Part shown: positions 6,456 to 12,938 of the stretch, in pieces
How positions within the stretch are numbered: the stretch's first letter is position 1
How the letters are laid out: each line of letters opens with the position of its first letter
Assembly: GCA_034434915.1 (NCBI GenBank)
Contig: DAOTYE010000033.1
Span: 1-12,938, forward strand
DNA: 12,938 bases
Direction of reading: 5' to 3'
From: DAOTYE01 sp034434915
GTDB lineage: Bacteria; Chloroflexota; Dehalococcoidia; Dehalococcoidales; RBG-16-60-22
Made by a program: the position numbers and the translations under genes
The notes under the pieces: model-generated
Databases searched by the model: none
What the model was told of the DNA's origin: nothing
What the model saw: only the letters and a program-made list of their open reading frames with translations

Positions 6456-6499
6456 CTATTAAGCAGGCGCCTCACCTGCTCTGCTGGAAGTTTAATAGT
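6455..6499. repeat. Nested inverted repeats between the divergent prs and pyrG promoters
   Basis: Outer arms ACTATTAA (6455-6462) and TTAATAGT (6492-6499) are perfect inverse complements. Inside lies a second perfect pair, AGCAGG (6462-6467) and CCTGCT (6475-6480), around a 7-nt centre. Both predicted start sites point away from this element, so it is not transcribed from them and cannot be an RNA hairpin in either mRNA; a protein-binding operator is the simplest reading. The left outer arm touches the prs extended -10 and the right arm ends 14 nt before the pyrG -35. The repeats are seen directly; the operator role is inferred. Confidence 0.6.
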
Positions 6500-6513
6500 C
6501 AAATGCCCCATAC

Positions 6514-6549
6514 TTGACAAACAATTTCTGCCACTCTATAATACAGTTG
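6514..6549 (+). promoter_or_regulatory. Consensus sigma-70-type promoter for pyrG-rho
   Basis: TTGACA (6514-6519) and TATAAT (6537-6542) are separated by exactly 17 nt, a full match to the housekeeping consensus. The start of transcription should be near 6549. It faces away from the prs promoter. A perfect promoter in front of pyrG and rho implies strong basal transcription, so control probably acts through the nearby inverted repeats or the long leader that follows. Confidence 0.88.
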
Positions 6550-6706
6550 GTTATCGCAATTCCCCCCGTGAGACATCTACCTGTTCATAAAATATATACA
6601 CAGAGTTCCCGAACTTGAAATCCTTAGTAACAGAAGCCAAGCGTATATCTTTAATCCATTTCCGAAGATGGCCCACCTCCCCAACCCTTGATTTCGGTCT
6701 TCAGGT
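6550..6706 (+). promoter_or_regulatory. Long pyrG leader with a C6 run, a possible 7-codon leader peptide and no clear ribosome binding site
   Basis: About 157 nt separate the predicted start site from the pyrG ATG, long for such a compact genome. Six consecutive C residues (6562-6567) fall about 14-19 nt after the start site. A second C-rich stretch (about 6671-6687) lies inside a short frame ATG...TGA (6668-6691) reading MAHLPNP, which ends 15 nt before pyrG. The only purine-rich sequence before the pyrG ATG is CAGG, one base away, too close to serve as a normal binding site. CCGAA (6662-6666) can pair with TTCGG (6693-6697). No known riboswitch class or tRNA is recognised. CTP-linked control is an inference, since in Gram-positive bacteria pyrG is controlled at the leader by CTP-dependent initiation and attenuation. 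Confidence 0.4.
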
Positions 6707-8353
6707 ATGACGACAAAATACATATTTGTAACTGGAGGCGTGGTAAGTTCCGTAGGCAAAGGCGTCACTGTCGCTTCCATCGGCAACATCCTGAAGAGCC
6801 GCAAGCTCAACATCGCCGTTCAGAAACTTGACCCTTACCTCAATGTTGACCCCGGTACCATGTCTCCCTATCAGCACGGGGAGGTCTTCGTCACGCAGGA
6901 CGGTGCTGAGACAGACCTTGACCTGGGCAACTATGAGCGCTTTATTGACGTGAACCTGACAGCGGAGTCAAACACCACTTCCGGACAGATTTACAGCACG
7001 GTGATTGCCAAAGAGCGCCGGGGAGACTTCCTCGGCGGCACCATCCAGGTAATCCCGCATGTGACCACGGAGATAAAGGAGCGGTTCAAGCGGTTAGCCC
7101 AGAAGACCCAGGCAGACGTGGTGCTCGTGGAGGTGGGCGGAACGGTGGGCGATATTGAAGGTCAGCCTTTCCTTGAAGCTATCCGCCAGATGAGAAATGA
7201 TGTCGGGCGGGACAACGTGCTCTACGTCCACGTGACTTTACTCCCCTACCTGAACTCCACCAAAGAGCTGAAGACCAAGCCCACACAGCACAGCGTTAAT
7301 GAGCTGCGCCGGCTGGGTATCCAGCCGGATATTATCATCTGCCGCAGTGACCTGCCCATCCCGGAAAACATAAGAGATAAAATCTCCCTCTTCTGCGATG
7401 TTGAACGGCGGGCAGTCATTCCACTACCCACCGTGGAAACAATTTATGAGATACCGCTTATTCTTGAGGAATGCGGACTGGGACAGCTCATCGTGGATAA
7501 GCTCTGCATGAATGTTGATGGCGCTGATTTAAACCAGTGGCGCGAGATGGTGACGCGTCTCAAATCCCCGCTGGAGCCGGTCAATATTGCGCTGGTAGGA
7601 AAATATGTGGAGCTGACGGACGCTTATTTCTCAGTCCGTGAAGCCCTCTGCCACGCCTCACTTTACCATGACCGGAACGTAAACCTGTGCTGGGTGCACT
7701 CAGAAGACCTGGAGAAAAACGGCGCTGATGACCTGCTGAAAAGCGCTCAGGGCATCGTGGTGCCGGGTGGGTTCGGCATCAGGGGCATTGAGGGCATGAT
7801 TAAAGCCGCCCGGTATGCCCGGGAGAATAAGATTCCTTACCTCGGGCTATGCCTCGGCATGCAGGTGATGTGCATTGAGCTTGCCCGCCATGTCTTCAAG
7901 TCAGATGAGCCGAACTCCACCGAGTTCAATCCTCAGACTAAGTACCCGGTGATTGACATTATGCCGGACCAGAAAAAGGTGGACCGGATGGGCGGCACCA
8001 TGAGGCTGGGGAGCTACCCCTGCCAGCTTCTGCCCGGAAGCAAGGCGGCGCAAGCCTACGGTCAGCCGCTAGTTCACGAGCGGCACCGGCACCGCTTTGA
8101 GTTCAATAATGAATACCGTGAGAAGCTTCATGAAGCAGGCCTGATATACAGCGGAGTTTCTCCTGACAACCGGCTGGTGGAAATCTGTGAGCTCGCTGAC
8201 CATCCCTGGATGCTGGGCTGTCAGTTCCATCCGGAATTTGGTTCCCGACCCAACAATCCGCACCCCCTGTTCCGCGACTTCATCGGCGCGAGTAAGAAGG
8301 TCCTGCGCGAAGGGGCTCAGCCGCCGCTTCCACTTCAAGCCAATACAACTTAA
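6707..8353 (+). CDS. pyrG: CTP synthase (glutamine hydrolysing)
   Basis: Converts UTP to CTP with ATP and glutamine-derived ammonia, the last step of de novo pyrimidine nucleotide synthesis; it is a cytoplasmic tetramer. At 548 residues it matches the family (E. coli 545). The N-terminal synthetase domain has the P-loop GGVVSSVGKGV (Lys18), KLDPYLNVDPGTMSPYQHGEV and the acidic TDLDLGNYERF, followed by the UTP-site region around SNTTSGQIYS. The C-terminal class I glutamine amidotransferase domain has the oxyanion-loop PGGFGIRG, nucleophile Cys382 in GLCLGMQ, and His508 and Glu510 in QFHPEFGSRP. All catalytic residues are present. The start is fixed by homology to the MTT-YIFVTGG N-terminus and by an in-frame stop at 6689-6691, although no good ribosome binding site precedes it. 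It leads an operon with rho, 26 nt downstream. Confidence 0.98.
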   Translation: MTTKYIFVTGGVVSSVGKGVTVASIGNILKSRKLNIAVQKLDPYLNVDPGTMSPYQHGEVFVTQDGAETDLDLGNYERFIDVNLTAESNTTSGQIYSTVIAKERRGDFLGGTIQVIPHVTTEIKERFKRLAQKTQADVVLVEVGGTVGDIEGQPFLEAIRQMRNDVGRDNVLYVHVTLLPYLNSTKELKTKPTQHSVNELRRLGIQPDIIICRSDLPIPENIRDKISLFCDVERRAVIPLPTVETIYEIPLILEECGLGQLIVDKLCMNVDGADLNQWREMVTRLKSPLEPVNIALVGKYVELTDAYFSVREALCHASLYHDRNVNLCWVHSEDLEKNGADDLLKSAQGIVVPGGFGIRGIEGMIKAARYARENKIPYLGLCLGMQVMCIELARHVFKSDEPNSTEFNPQTKYPVIDIMPDQKKVDRMGGTMRLGSYPCQLLPGSKAAQAYGQPLVHERHRHRFEFNNEYREKLHEAGLIYSGVSPDNRLVEICELADHPWMLGCQFHPEFGSRPNNPHPLFRDFIGASKKVLREGAQPPLPLQANTT

Positions 8354-8379
8354 TTTTTCATCTCAGGAGTACGAACCAT

Positions 8380-9834
8380 ATGACATCTGAAGAACCGGAA
8401 AAGAAAAATAACGAGCAGGAGACCAGAGTGACCCCGGAAGAGCCAGAGAAGAAAAATAACGGGGCAGTGAGCCAACCCGTTTCTGAAGAAGCGGAGAAAA
8501 AGAGCAATGGTCCTGTTGCCCGCATCTCTGAAGAGCCAGAAAAGAAAAACAACATTCCGGCAAACCGCCTGACCTTTGATGAGTTAGAAAAGAAGAGCAA
8601 AGAGGACCTGCTTGAGCTTGCCAGGAGCATGGGGGTCAATAACCTTGCCGGACTGAGAAAACAGGAAATCATCCTGCGCCTGCTCAAGGCAGATACGGAA
8701 CAGCAGGGCAATGTTTTCTGCAAAGGTATCCTGGAAATCATGGCTGACGGCTACGGCTTCCTCCGCCAGGACACCCTTCTACCCAGCCCGACTGATGTCT
8801 ATATTTCCCCATCTCAAATTCGCCGTTTCGGTCTGCGGAATGGGGACATGGTGGTGGGACAGGGACGCCCGCCCAAGAGCAATGAGAAATATTACAGCCT
8901 CCTCCTGGTGCTGGCGGTCAATGATTTAAATCCAGAACTGGCTAAGAGCCGACCCCACTTCGGGTCTCTCACACCCACTTTTCCTGACAAGCTCATCAAC
9001 CTGGAACATTCGCCGGAAGAACTGTCCACCCGCCTCATAAATTTGATTGCGCCCATCGGGCGCGGACAGAGGGGCTTGATTGTTTCCCCGCCCAAAGCCG
9101 GCAAAACGGTGCTTCTGAAATCCATCGCTAATGCCACGACGACCAATTACAATGATATCCATCTCATGGTCTGCCTTATCGGCGAGCGGCCGGAAGAGGT
9201 CACTGATATGGAGCGCTCAGTTAAAGGGGAGGTCATCGCCGCCACGTTTGATGAGCCGGTGGAAAATCAGACCCGTGTGGCGGAGCTTGCCCTTGAGAGA
9301 GCCAAGCGAATCGTGGAAAGCGGGAAGGACGTGCTCATCCTGCTGGATGGCATCACTCGCCTCACCCGTGCCTATAACCTCGCCATGCCGTCAAGCGGGC
9401 GCACCCTTTCCGGCGGTATAGACCCCACCGCCCTCCACCCTGCCAAGCGGTTCTTCGGCGCGGCGCGCAATACTGCAGAAGGAGGCAGTCTCACTATACT
9501 AGCCACCTGTCTCGTTGACACCGGCAGTCGTATGGATGACCTCATCTATGAAGAGTTCAAAGGCACCGGTAACATGGAGCTTCACCTTGACCGCAGGCTC
9601 TCCGAGCGGCGCATCTTCCCGGCAATGGACATTCAGCGCAGCGGCACCCGCCGTGAAGAGCTTCTCATTGATGAAAACAGTCTGAGGCAAATCTGGCTCC
9701 TGAGGCGCATGGTTGCCATGATTGCCAGCAATAATCCGGACAGCACCATTGAAGCCTCAGAACGCATTCTTGACCGCCTGCGCAAGACCAAGACCAATGC
9801 TGAGTTCCTGGCTAATCTGAGCAAAGACATGTAG
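8380..9834 (+). CDS. rho: Transcription termination factor Rho
   Basis: Hexameric RNA helicase that terminates transcription on untranslated RNA. The 484-residue protein carries an N-terminal extension of about 65 residues, then the Rho_N helical domain (about 66-107, ELEKKSKEDLLELARSMGV), the cold-shock RNA-binding domain with GYGFLR (124-129) and YISPSQIRRF, and the RecA-like motor. Motor motifs: Walker A SPPKAGKT (236-243, Lys242), catalytic Glu269 with Arg270 in LIGERPEEV, Walker B LLDGITR (Asp323), the Q-loop region SGRTLSGGID, and FKGTGNMELHLDRRLSERR followed by QRSGTRREE, the arginine-finger region. E. coli has Asp where this protein has Gly268, just before the catalytic Glu. AGGAG lies 10 nt before the ATG. 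It is co-transcribed with pyrG; no terminator lies between them. Confidence 0.98.
   Translation: MTSEEPEKKNNEQETRVTPEEPEKKNNGAVSQPVSEEAEKKSNGPVARISEEPEKKNNIPANRLTFDELEKKSKEDLLELARSMGVNNLAGLRKQEIILRLLKADTEQQGNVFCKGILEIMADGYGFLRQDTLLPSPTDVYISPSQIRRFGLRNGDMVVGQGRPPKSNEKYYSLLLVLAVNDLNPELAKSRPHFGSLTPTFPDKLINLEHSPEELSTRLINLIAPIGRGQRGLIVSPPKAGKTVLLKSIANATTTNYNDIHLMVCLIGERPEEVTDMERSVKGEVIAATFDEPVENQTRVAELALERAKRIVESGKDVLILLDGITRLTRAYNLAMPSSGRTLSGGIDPTALHPAKRFFGAARNTAEGGSLTILATCLVDTGSRMDDLIYEEFKGTGNMELHLDRRLSERRIFPAMDIQRSGTRREELLIDENSLRQIWLLRRMVAMIASNNPDSTIEASERILDRLRKTKTNAEFLANLSKDM
8386..8601 (+). repeat. Five degenerate 15-16 residue repeats in the Rho N-terminal tail
   Basis: The Rho tail repeats the unit E-E-P-E-K-K-N-N at codons starting 8389, 8437, 8485 (EEAEKKSN) and 8530, and a fifth version, DELEKKSK, starts at 8578. 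Spacings are 48, 48, 45 and 48 nt. The fifth copy is the first helix of the true Rho_N domain, so the tail looks as if it was built by repeated duplication of that helix start. Codons differ between copies (for example gaa gaa ccg, gag gag-type and aaa/aag choices), so the duplications are not recent and the protein pattern has been kept. Confidence 0.85.
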
Positions 9835-9884
9835 TTGACCCGCATCCGCCAAACACATATCATTAAAAGAAAAGAGAGACTGAT

Positions 9885-10220
9885 ATGCAAATCAGAAAGA
9901 CCTACCGGCAGGTAAACCCGGAACTGCTCTTCAATGAAGTCAAAGACTTCACTCTGAAGCAGGGCGTCACCCTGGGCGAAGCCCGGATGGATACCTACTC
10001 CACCAGCGATAGCTCATCGTTTATCTCCCGCGGGACGCTGACCTTCACCGTGCTAAGCGAGGGAAAGCAGAAGGAATGCCTGCGTGCCCACATTGTCGGA
10101 GAGGCAAAGAGTGAGACCAAGCTCATGCTGGACATTGACGAGAAGCTCTTCCCTGCTGAAAAAGCCTCAGCCCTGCAGGCAGACCTGGACTTTGTCTTCA
10201 GCACCTATGAGGTGAAGTAG
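9885..10220 (+). CDS. Hypothetical protein at the end of the pyrG-rho operon
   Basis: A 111-residue protein 50 nt after rho on the same strand, starting at an ATG with a modest purine-rich AAAAGAGAGA site 5 nt upstream. It has no signal peptide, membrane span or Cys-rich motif. Predicted shape from residue pattern: an N-terminal helix (PELLFNEVKDFTLKQG), two or three strands (SSFISRGTLTFTVLS, then KECLRAHIVGEA, then TKLMLDIDE), and a C-terminal helix (AEKASALQADLDFVFSTYE). Composition and codon use match its neighbours, supporting a real gene. I do not recognise a family; the small alpha-beta layout gives no function. Its last 16 bases overlap the end of tyrA on the opposite strand. Confidence 0.75.
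   Translation: MQIRKTYRQVNPELLFNEVKDFTLKQGVTLGEARMDTYSTSDSSSFISRGTLTFTVLSEGKQKECLRAHIVGEAKSETKLMLDIDEKLFPAEKASALQADLDFVFSTYEVK
10196..10217. other. Imperfect hairpin at the convergent gene ends
   Basis: CTTC (10196-10199) and ACCT (10203-10206) can pair with AGGT (10210-10213) and GAAG (10214-10217), with a 3-nt bulge and a 3-nt loop. It sits across the overlapping ends of the 111-residue gene and tyrA, so it would form in both transcripts. There is no U-tract, so it does not qualify as an intrinsic terminator; it may be chance or an RNA end-stabilising element. Confidence 0.3.
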
Positions 10221-11092
10221 CCCTGCTTCTCCGAGGCGATGCGGTACATGGCTTCATAAGCCTTGCCGAAGTCCGGATTATCTTTTCTCAGCTTCTCTTT
10301 GAGCTCATTCATCCGCCTGACAAATCCCTGCCGGTCTTTTCCCACCACCATATCCGCCCAAGCCCTGGCTTTCTCCTGCAAACGTTTCTCTGCGTCAGGC
10401 AGGTCAGGCAAATTCATCTGGATGGCGGCATAGAGCGCCGGGTCCTCAGTGAGCACACTTTCCACCAGCGTCATGAGCACTTTATAGGTAATGCCGCCAA
10501 TGGCTTCATCAGCTCTGAAGCCCTCTGAGCTCAGGAGCGTATCCGCAGAAATAAGAGCGATGAAGTGCGCCAGCCCAAGTATGATGGTCATCTTCTTATC
10601 ATGCTCTGCCGGCGTCATCACGCTGACGCGAGCGCCCCTCTCTTCCAGATAGGTCTTTGCCTTAGCAACGAGTGTGGCTCCCTCAGCATCTCCTGATGTG
10701 AGGACAAAGTTCTGATGAGCCAAGCTCTTTGCCCCCGGACCGAAGAGAGGGTGCGTGCCCAGGATGTGCCGCGTCTTCAGATATCTGTTCATCACGGCCA
10801 CCGGCATGACTTTGACTGAGGTAACGTCAGCCACAACCTGGTCCGGCTGAATATGAGGGCTGAGCTCTTTCACCACAGATTCAAAGGTGTCAATAGGCAC
10901 TGAGAGAAGGACGATATCAGCACCTTTTACCGCTTCCTCGTTTGACGCCGTGGCAACCCCCAGTTGTCTCCCCGCCTCTCTCAGTTTCTCTGGGTTCCGC
11001 CCGCTGATGACCACCTGATGCCCCTCCCGGCGCAGGAAATCGGCAAACCACTGCCCCATTTTGCCCGAGCCGCCGATGATGGCAATCCTCAA
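10205..11092 (-). CDS. tyrA: Prephenate dehydrogenase (possibly arogenate dehydrogenase)
   Basis: Oxidatively decarboxylates prephenate (or arogenate) with NAD(P)+ on the way to tyrosine. The 295-residue protein begins with a Rossmann fold, IIGGSGKMG (Gly8, Gly10, Gly13), continues with ADIVLLSVP and then the active-site segment GTHPLFGPGA (His114), PAEHDKKM (His164) and GLAHF (His176), and ends in an all-helical dimerisation domain. The HPLFGP form resembles the E. coli TyrA and archaeal type. The start codon is TTG at 11092, supported by GGAG 7 nt upstream inside the end of pheA; pheA ends 9 nt before it. There is no C-terminal ACT domain, so tyrosine feedback, if any, must act at the active site or elsewhere. 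Choice between prephenate and arogenate as substrate cannot be made from the sequence. Confidence 0.93.
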   Translation of the reverse strand: MRIAIIGGSGKMGQWFADFLRREGHQVVISGRNPEKLREAGRQLGVATASNEEAVKGADIVLLSVPIDTFESVVKELSPHIQPDQVVADVTSVKVMPVAVMNRYLKTRHILGTHPLFGPGAKSLAHQNFVLTSGDAEGATLVAKAKTYLEERGARVSVMTPAEHDKKMTIILGLAHFIALISADTLLSSEGFRADEAIGGITYKVLMTLVESVLTEDPALYAAIQMNLPDLPDAEKRLQEKARAWADMVVGKDRQGFVRRMNELKEKLRKDNPDFGKAYEAMYRIASEKQGYFTS

Positions 11093-11101
11093 GGGCTCAC
11101 C

Positions 11102-12184
11102 TCACTCCTTCTTTCTCGCCCTGGGATATGAGCCGAGCACCTTCAAAAAGATGAGGTTCTTCTCAAGATTCCGCAAGACTTCTTTTGCCAGTTTATCTTC
11201 CCGGTGACCCTCAAAATCAAGGTAAAAATTATACTGCCACGGCTTTTGGCGGGTGGGGCGCGATTCAAGTTTGGTCAGGTTAATACTCTTTCGGGAGAAC
11301 TCGCCGAGGATTTCATACAGCGCACCGGGACGGTCTTTAGTGGAGAAGACAATAGATGTTTTGTCGTTGCCGGAAGGCGGAGAGTCCGTTTTAGACAGGA
11401 CGAAAAAGCGGGTAAAATTGTTCGGGGTGTCTTCTATTCCCCGGGCGACGATGTTCATGCCATAGAGTTGCGCCGCACGGGCGCTGGCGATAGCGGCGCT
11501 GTCCGTCAACCCTTTTTCTTTGAGCATCTTGACGCTCCCGGCGGTGTCATAAGTAGGAATAAGCTCGGCATCAAGGTGTTTTAGAAAGTTGCGGCACTGC
11601 GCCAGGGCTTGCGGGTGAGAGTATACCCGCCTGATGTCATCAAGCCCCACGCCGATCCCAGCGATAAGGCAGTGGATGACGCGGACTTCAGTCTCACCGC
11701 AGACCTTTAAGTCAGATTCCAGCAAAAGGTCATACGTGCGGCTGATGCTCCCTTCCAGCGAGTTTTCAATGGGCACCACGCCGTAATGCGCCTCTCCCTT
11801 CTCAACTGCCTTGAACACCTCTTCCAGCGTCTCACGGGGTCTGGTCTGCACTGACGAGCCGAAGTAGGCTACCACCGCCTCTTCACTATAGGCACCCAGC
11901 TCACCCTGGAAGACCACCTCCACACCCTGGACGCTCTTGCTCGCCGAGATGATATTGCGGTAAATGTTTTCCATATCCTCGGGTTTTATCGGTATCTGCT
12001 TTTCCCGGATAATCCTCCGGACATGCTCCAGCACGCGGGACTCTCTCTGCCGGTCCTCAACTGCCCGGTTCTCTCCCCGCTTGTTCTTGCCAATCTCCTC
12101 GGCAATCTTGAAGCGCTCGCCAATCAGTTGCACTATCTGTTCGTCTATTTCGTCTATCTTGTTTCTCAGCTCTTCCAGGCTCAT
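11102..12184 (-). CDS. pheA: Bifunctional chorismate mutase / prephenate dehydratase (P-protein)
   Basis: Converts chorismate to prephenate and then to phenylpyruvate, the phenylalanine branch. The 360 residues hold three parts. An AroQ chorismate mutase domain (1-88) has the expected Arg7, Arg24, Lys35, Asp44 and Glu48. A prephenate dehydratase domain (about 89-265) opens with FQGELGAYSEEA, has PIENSLEGSI, and contains the catalytic Thr258-Arg259-Phe260 in NNFTRFFVL. A C-terminal ACT domain (about 275-358) has GALY (287-290) and ESRP (307-310), the phenylalanine-binding motifs, so feedback inhibition by phenylalanine is expected. The ATG at 12184 lies 3 nt after the aroC stop, with a G-rich binding site (GGGGGTGA) inside the aroC end, so translation is probably coupled. 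Confidence 0.97.
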   Translation of the reverse strand: MSLEELRNKIDEIDEQIVQLIGERFKIAEEIGKNKRGENRAVEDRQRESRVLEHVRRIIREKQIPIKPEDMENIYRNIISASKSVQGVEVVFQGELGAYSEEAVVAYFGSSVQTRPRETLEEVFKAVEKGEAHYGVVPIENSLEGSISRTYDLLLESDLKVCGETEVRVIHCLIAGIGVGLDDIRRVYSHPQALAQCRNFLKHLDAELIPTYDTAGSVKMLKEKGLTDSAAIASARAAQLYGMNIVARGIEDTPNNFTRFFVLSKTDSPPSGNDKTSIVFSTKDRPGALYEILGEFSRKSINLTKLESRPTRQKPWQYNFYLDFEGHREDKLAKEVLRNLEKNLIFLKVLGSYPRARKKE

Positions 12185-12187
12185 CCT

Positions 12188-12938
12188 TCACCCCCGTATC
12201 AGTCCCGCCCGCAGAGAAAAATCACACAGGACGATTGCCATCATGGCTTCCACCACCGGCACCGCTCTGGGCACGATGCAGGCATCATGCCGACCTTTTA
12301 CCGTCAGCGGCGCTTCTTTCCTGTCTTTGATATCTACTGTCTGCTGGGGTTGGGCAATTGACGGAGCGGGTTTTACCGCTACCCTGACCATGATTGGCAT
12401 GCCACTGCTGATGCCACCGAGGATGCCGCCCGCATTGTTAGTGGTGGTGATGATTTTTCCGCCGCGGATAGCAAATGGGTCATTGTTCTGAGAACCTTTC
12501 ATCTTCGCTACATTAAAGCCGGCGCCAAACTCCACTCCTTTGACGGCGGGAATGGAGAAGAGAGCCTTAGCCAGCTCCCCGTCCAGCGTTTCAAAGACCG
12601 GCTCCCCCAGCCCCACCGGCACATTGAGTGCTATGCCTTCAATAACTCCACCCACGCTGTCACCTTCACTCTTCACCTTTGCAATAAGCTCCGTCATCGC
12701 CGCGGCGGCAGCGGCGTCAGCACAGCGGAGTGGATTCTTATCCGCGCTCTCTTTTATTTTGCCAGGTTCAACTGCGCCTGCTTTAATGCCGCCAATCTCC
12801 ACCGTGTGCGCCAGAATGTCAACATTGATTAAGCTGAGCACTTTCTTAGCAATCGCTCCCGCCATGACAAACCCGGCGGTGATTCTCCCGGAAAACCTGC
12901 CCCCACCCCGGTAGTCATTGAACCCACCATATTTCATG
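12188..12938 (-). CDS. aroC: Chorismate synthase, N-terminus beyond the right edge
   Basis: Last step of the shikimate pathway: trans-elimination of phosphate from EPSP to give chorismate, using reduced FMN. The visible 249 residues are the C-terminal two thirds. KYGGFNDYRGGGRFSGRITAG matches the conserved family segment in its SGR-[IL]-TA form, and GRHDACIVPRAVPVVEAMMA is the diagnostic C-terminal signature. NNAGGILGGISSGMPI is the FMN and substrate region. Family length is about 360 residues, so roughly 110 are missing; the ATG at 12937 is an internal methionine, not the start. Its stop is 3 nt before pheA. It provides the substrate for PheA and, through prephenate, TyrA; the rest of the shikimate genes probably lie to the right. 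Confidence 0.96.
   Translation of the reverse strand, partial: MKYGGFNDYRGGGRFSGRITAGFVMAGAIAKKVLSLINVDILAHTVEIGGIKAGAVEPGKIKESADKNPLRCADAAAAAAMTELIAKVKSEGDSVGGVIEGIALNVPVGLGEPVFETLDGELAKALFSIPAVKGVEFGAGFNVAKMKGSQNNDPFAIRGGKIITTTNNAGGILGGISSGMPIMVRVAVKPAPSIAQPQQTVDIKDRKEAPLTVKGRHDACIVPRAVPVVEAMMAIVLCDFSLRAGLIRG

Noticed and set aside
6455..6499. Inverted repeat as a transcription terminator or attenuator
   Set aside because: It lies upstream of both predicted start sites and has no U-tract, so it is not in either transcript.
6549..6706. A tRNA or a known riboswitch in the pyrG leader
   Set aside because: No cloverleaf or T-loop pattern (GTTCGAAT-type) and no recognised riboswitch core could be found.
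11204..11584. Plus-strand frame of 126 codons inside pheA
   Set aside because: Fully antisense to the ACT and dehydratase domains of pheA, without a binding site or recognisable motif.

Overview
The window looks like the chromosome of an uncultured Chloroflexota bacterium, most likely in or near the Dehalococcoidia. This is inferred from gene order and protein style, not from a search: a clustered aroC-pheA-tyrA order, a SecA with an insertion of about 24 residues near the nucleotide-binding site, a PRPP synthetase with a GRTDKKD flexible loop, and moderately GC-rich housekeeping genes. Most of the DNA is coding, genes are spaced by a few bases or overlap, and no RNA genes, insertion sequences or CRISPR arrays are visible.

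Layout. (1) Positions 1-2269, minus strand, visibly AT-richer than the rest: a GHKL-type ATPase (GTG start), a short protein resembling only the N-terminal domain of DUF1016/YhcG proteins, and a small acidic protein cut by the left edge. This looks like an accessory cassette, plausibly a defence or DNA-interacting module, placed directly behind a housekeeping operon. (2) Positions 2306-6407, minus strand: prs, a DUF2007 protein, secA and a small unknown protein, tightly packed with ATGA-type and short overlaps. (3) Positions 6408-6706: a divergent control region. It has an extended -10 promoter toward prs, a perfect TTGACA-N17-TATAAT promoter toward pyrG, a nested inverted repeat between them, and a leader of about 157 nt before pyrG. 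(4) Positions 6707-10220, plus strand: pyrG, rho (with a repetitive N-terminal tail) and a 111-residue unknown protein. (5) Positions 10205-12938, minus strand: tyrA, pheA and aroC (cut by the right edge), converging on region 4 with a 16-bp overlap of coding ends.

How it works together. Region 2 makes PRPP and the SecA motor. Region 4 makes CTP (PyrG) and the termination factor Rho. PRPP feeds pyrimidine and purine synthesis and CTP synthase ends the pyrimidine branch, so the shared control region between prs and pyrG makes metabolic sense. Region 5 takes the end of the shikimate pathway into phenylalanine and tyrosine. The accessory cassette has no evident promoter of its own and begins 36 nt after the last small gene of the secA operon, with an unusually strong, duplicated Shine-Dalgarno sequence. 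It may therefore depend on read-through from secA. The cassette is the best candidate for something undescribed; its remaining genes lie beyond the left edge.
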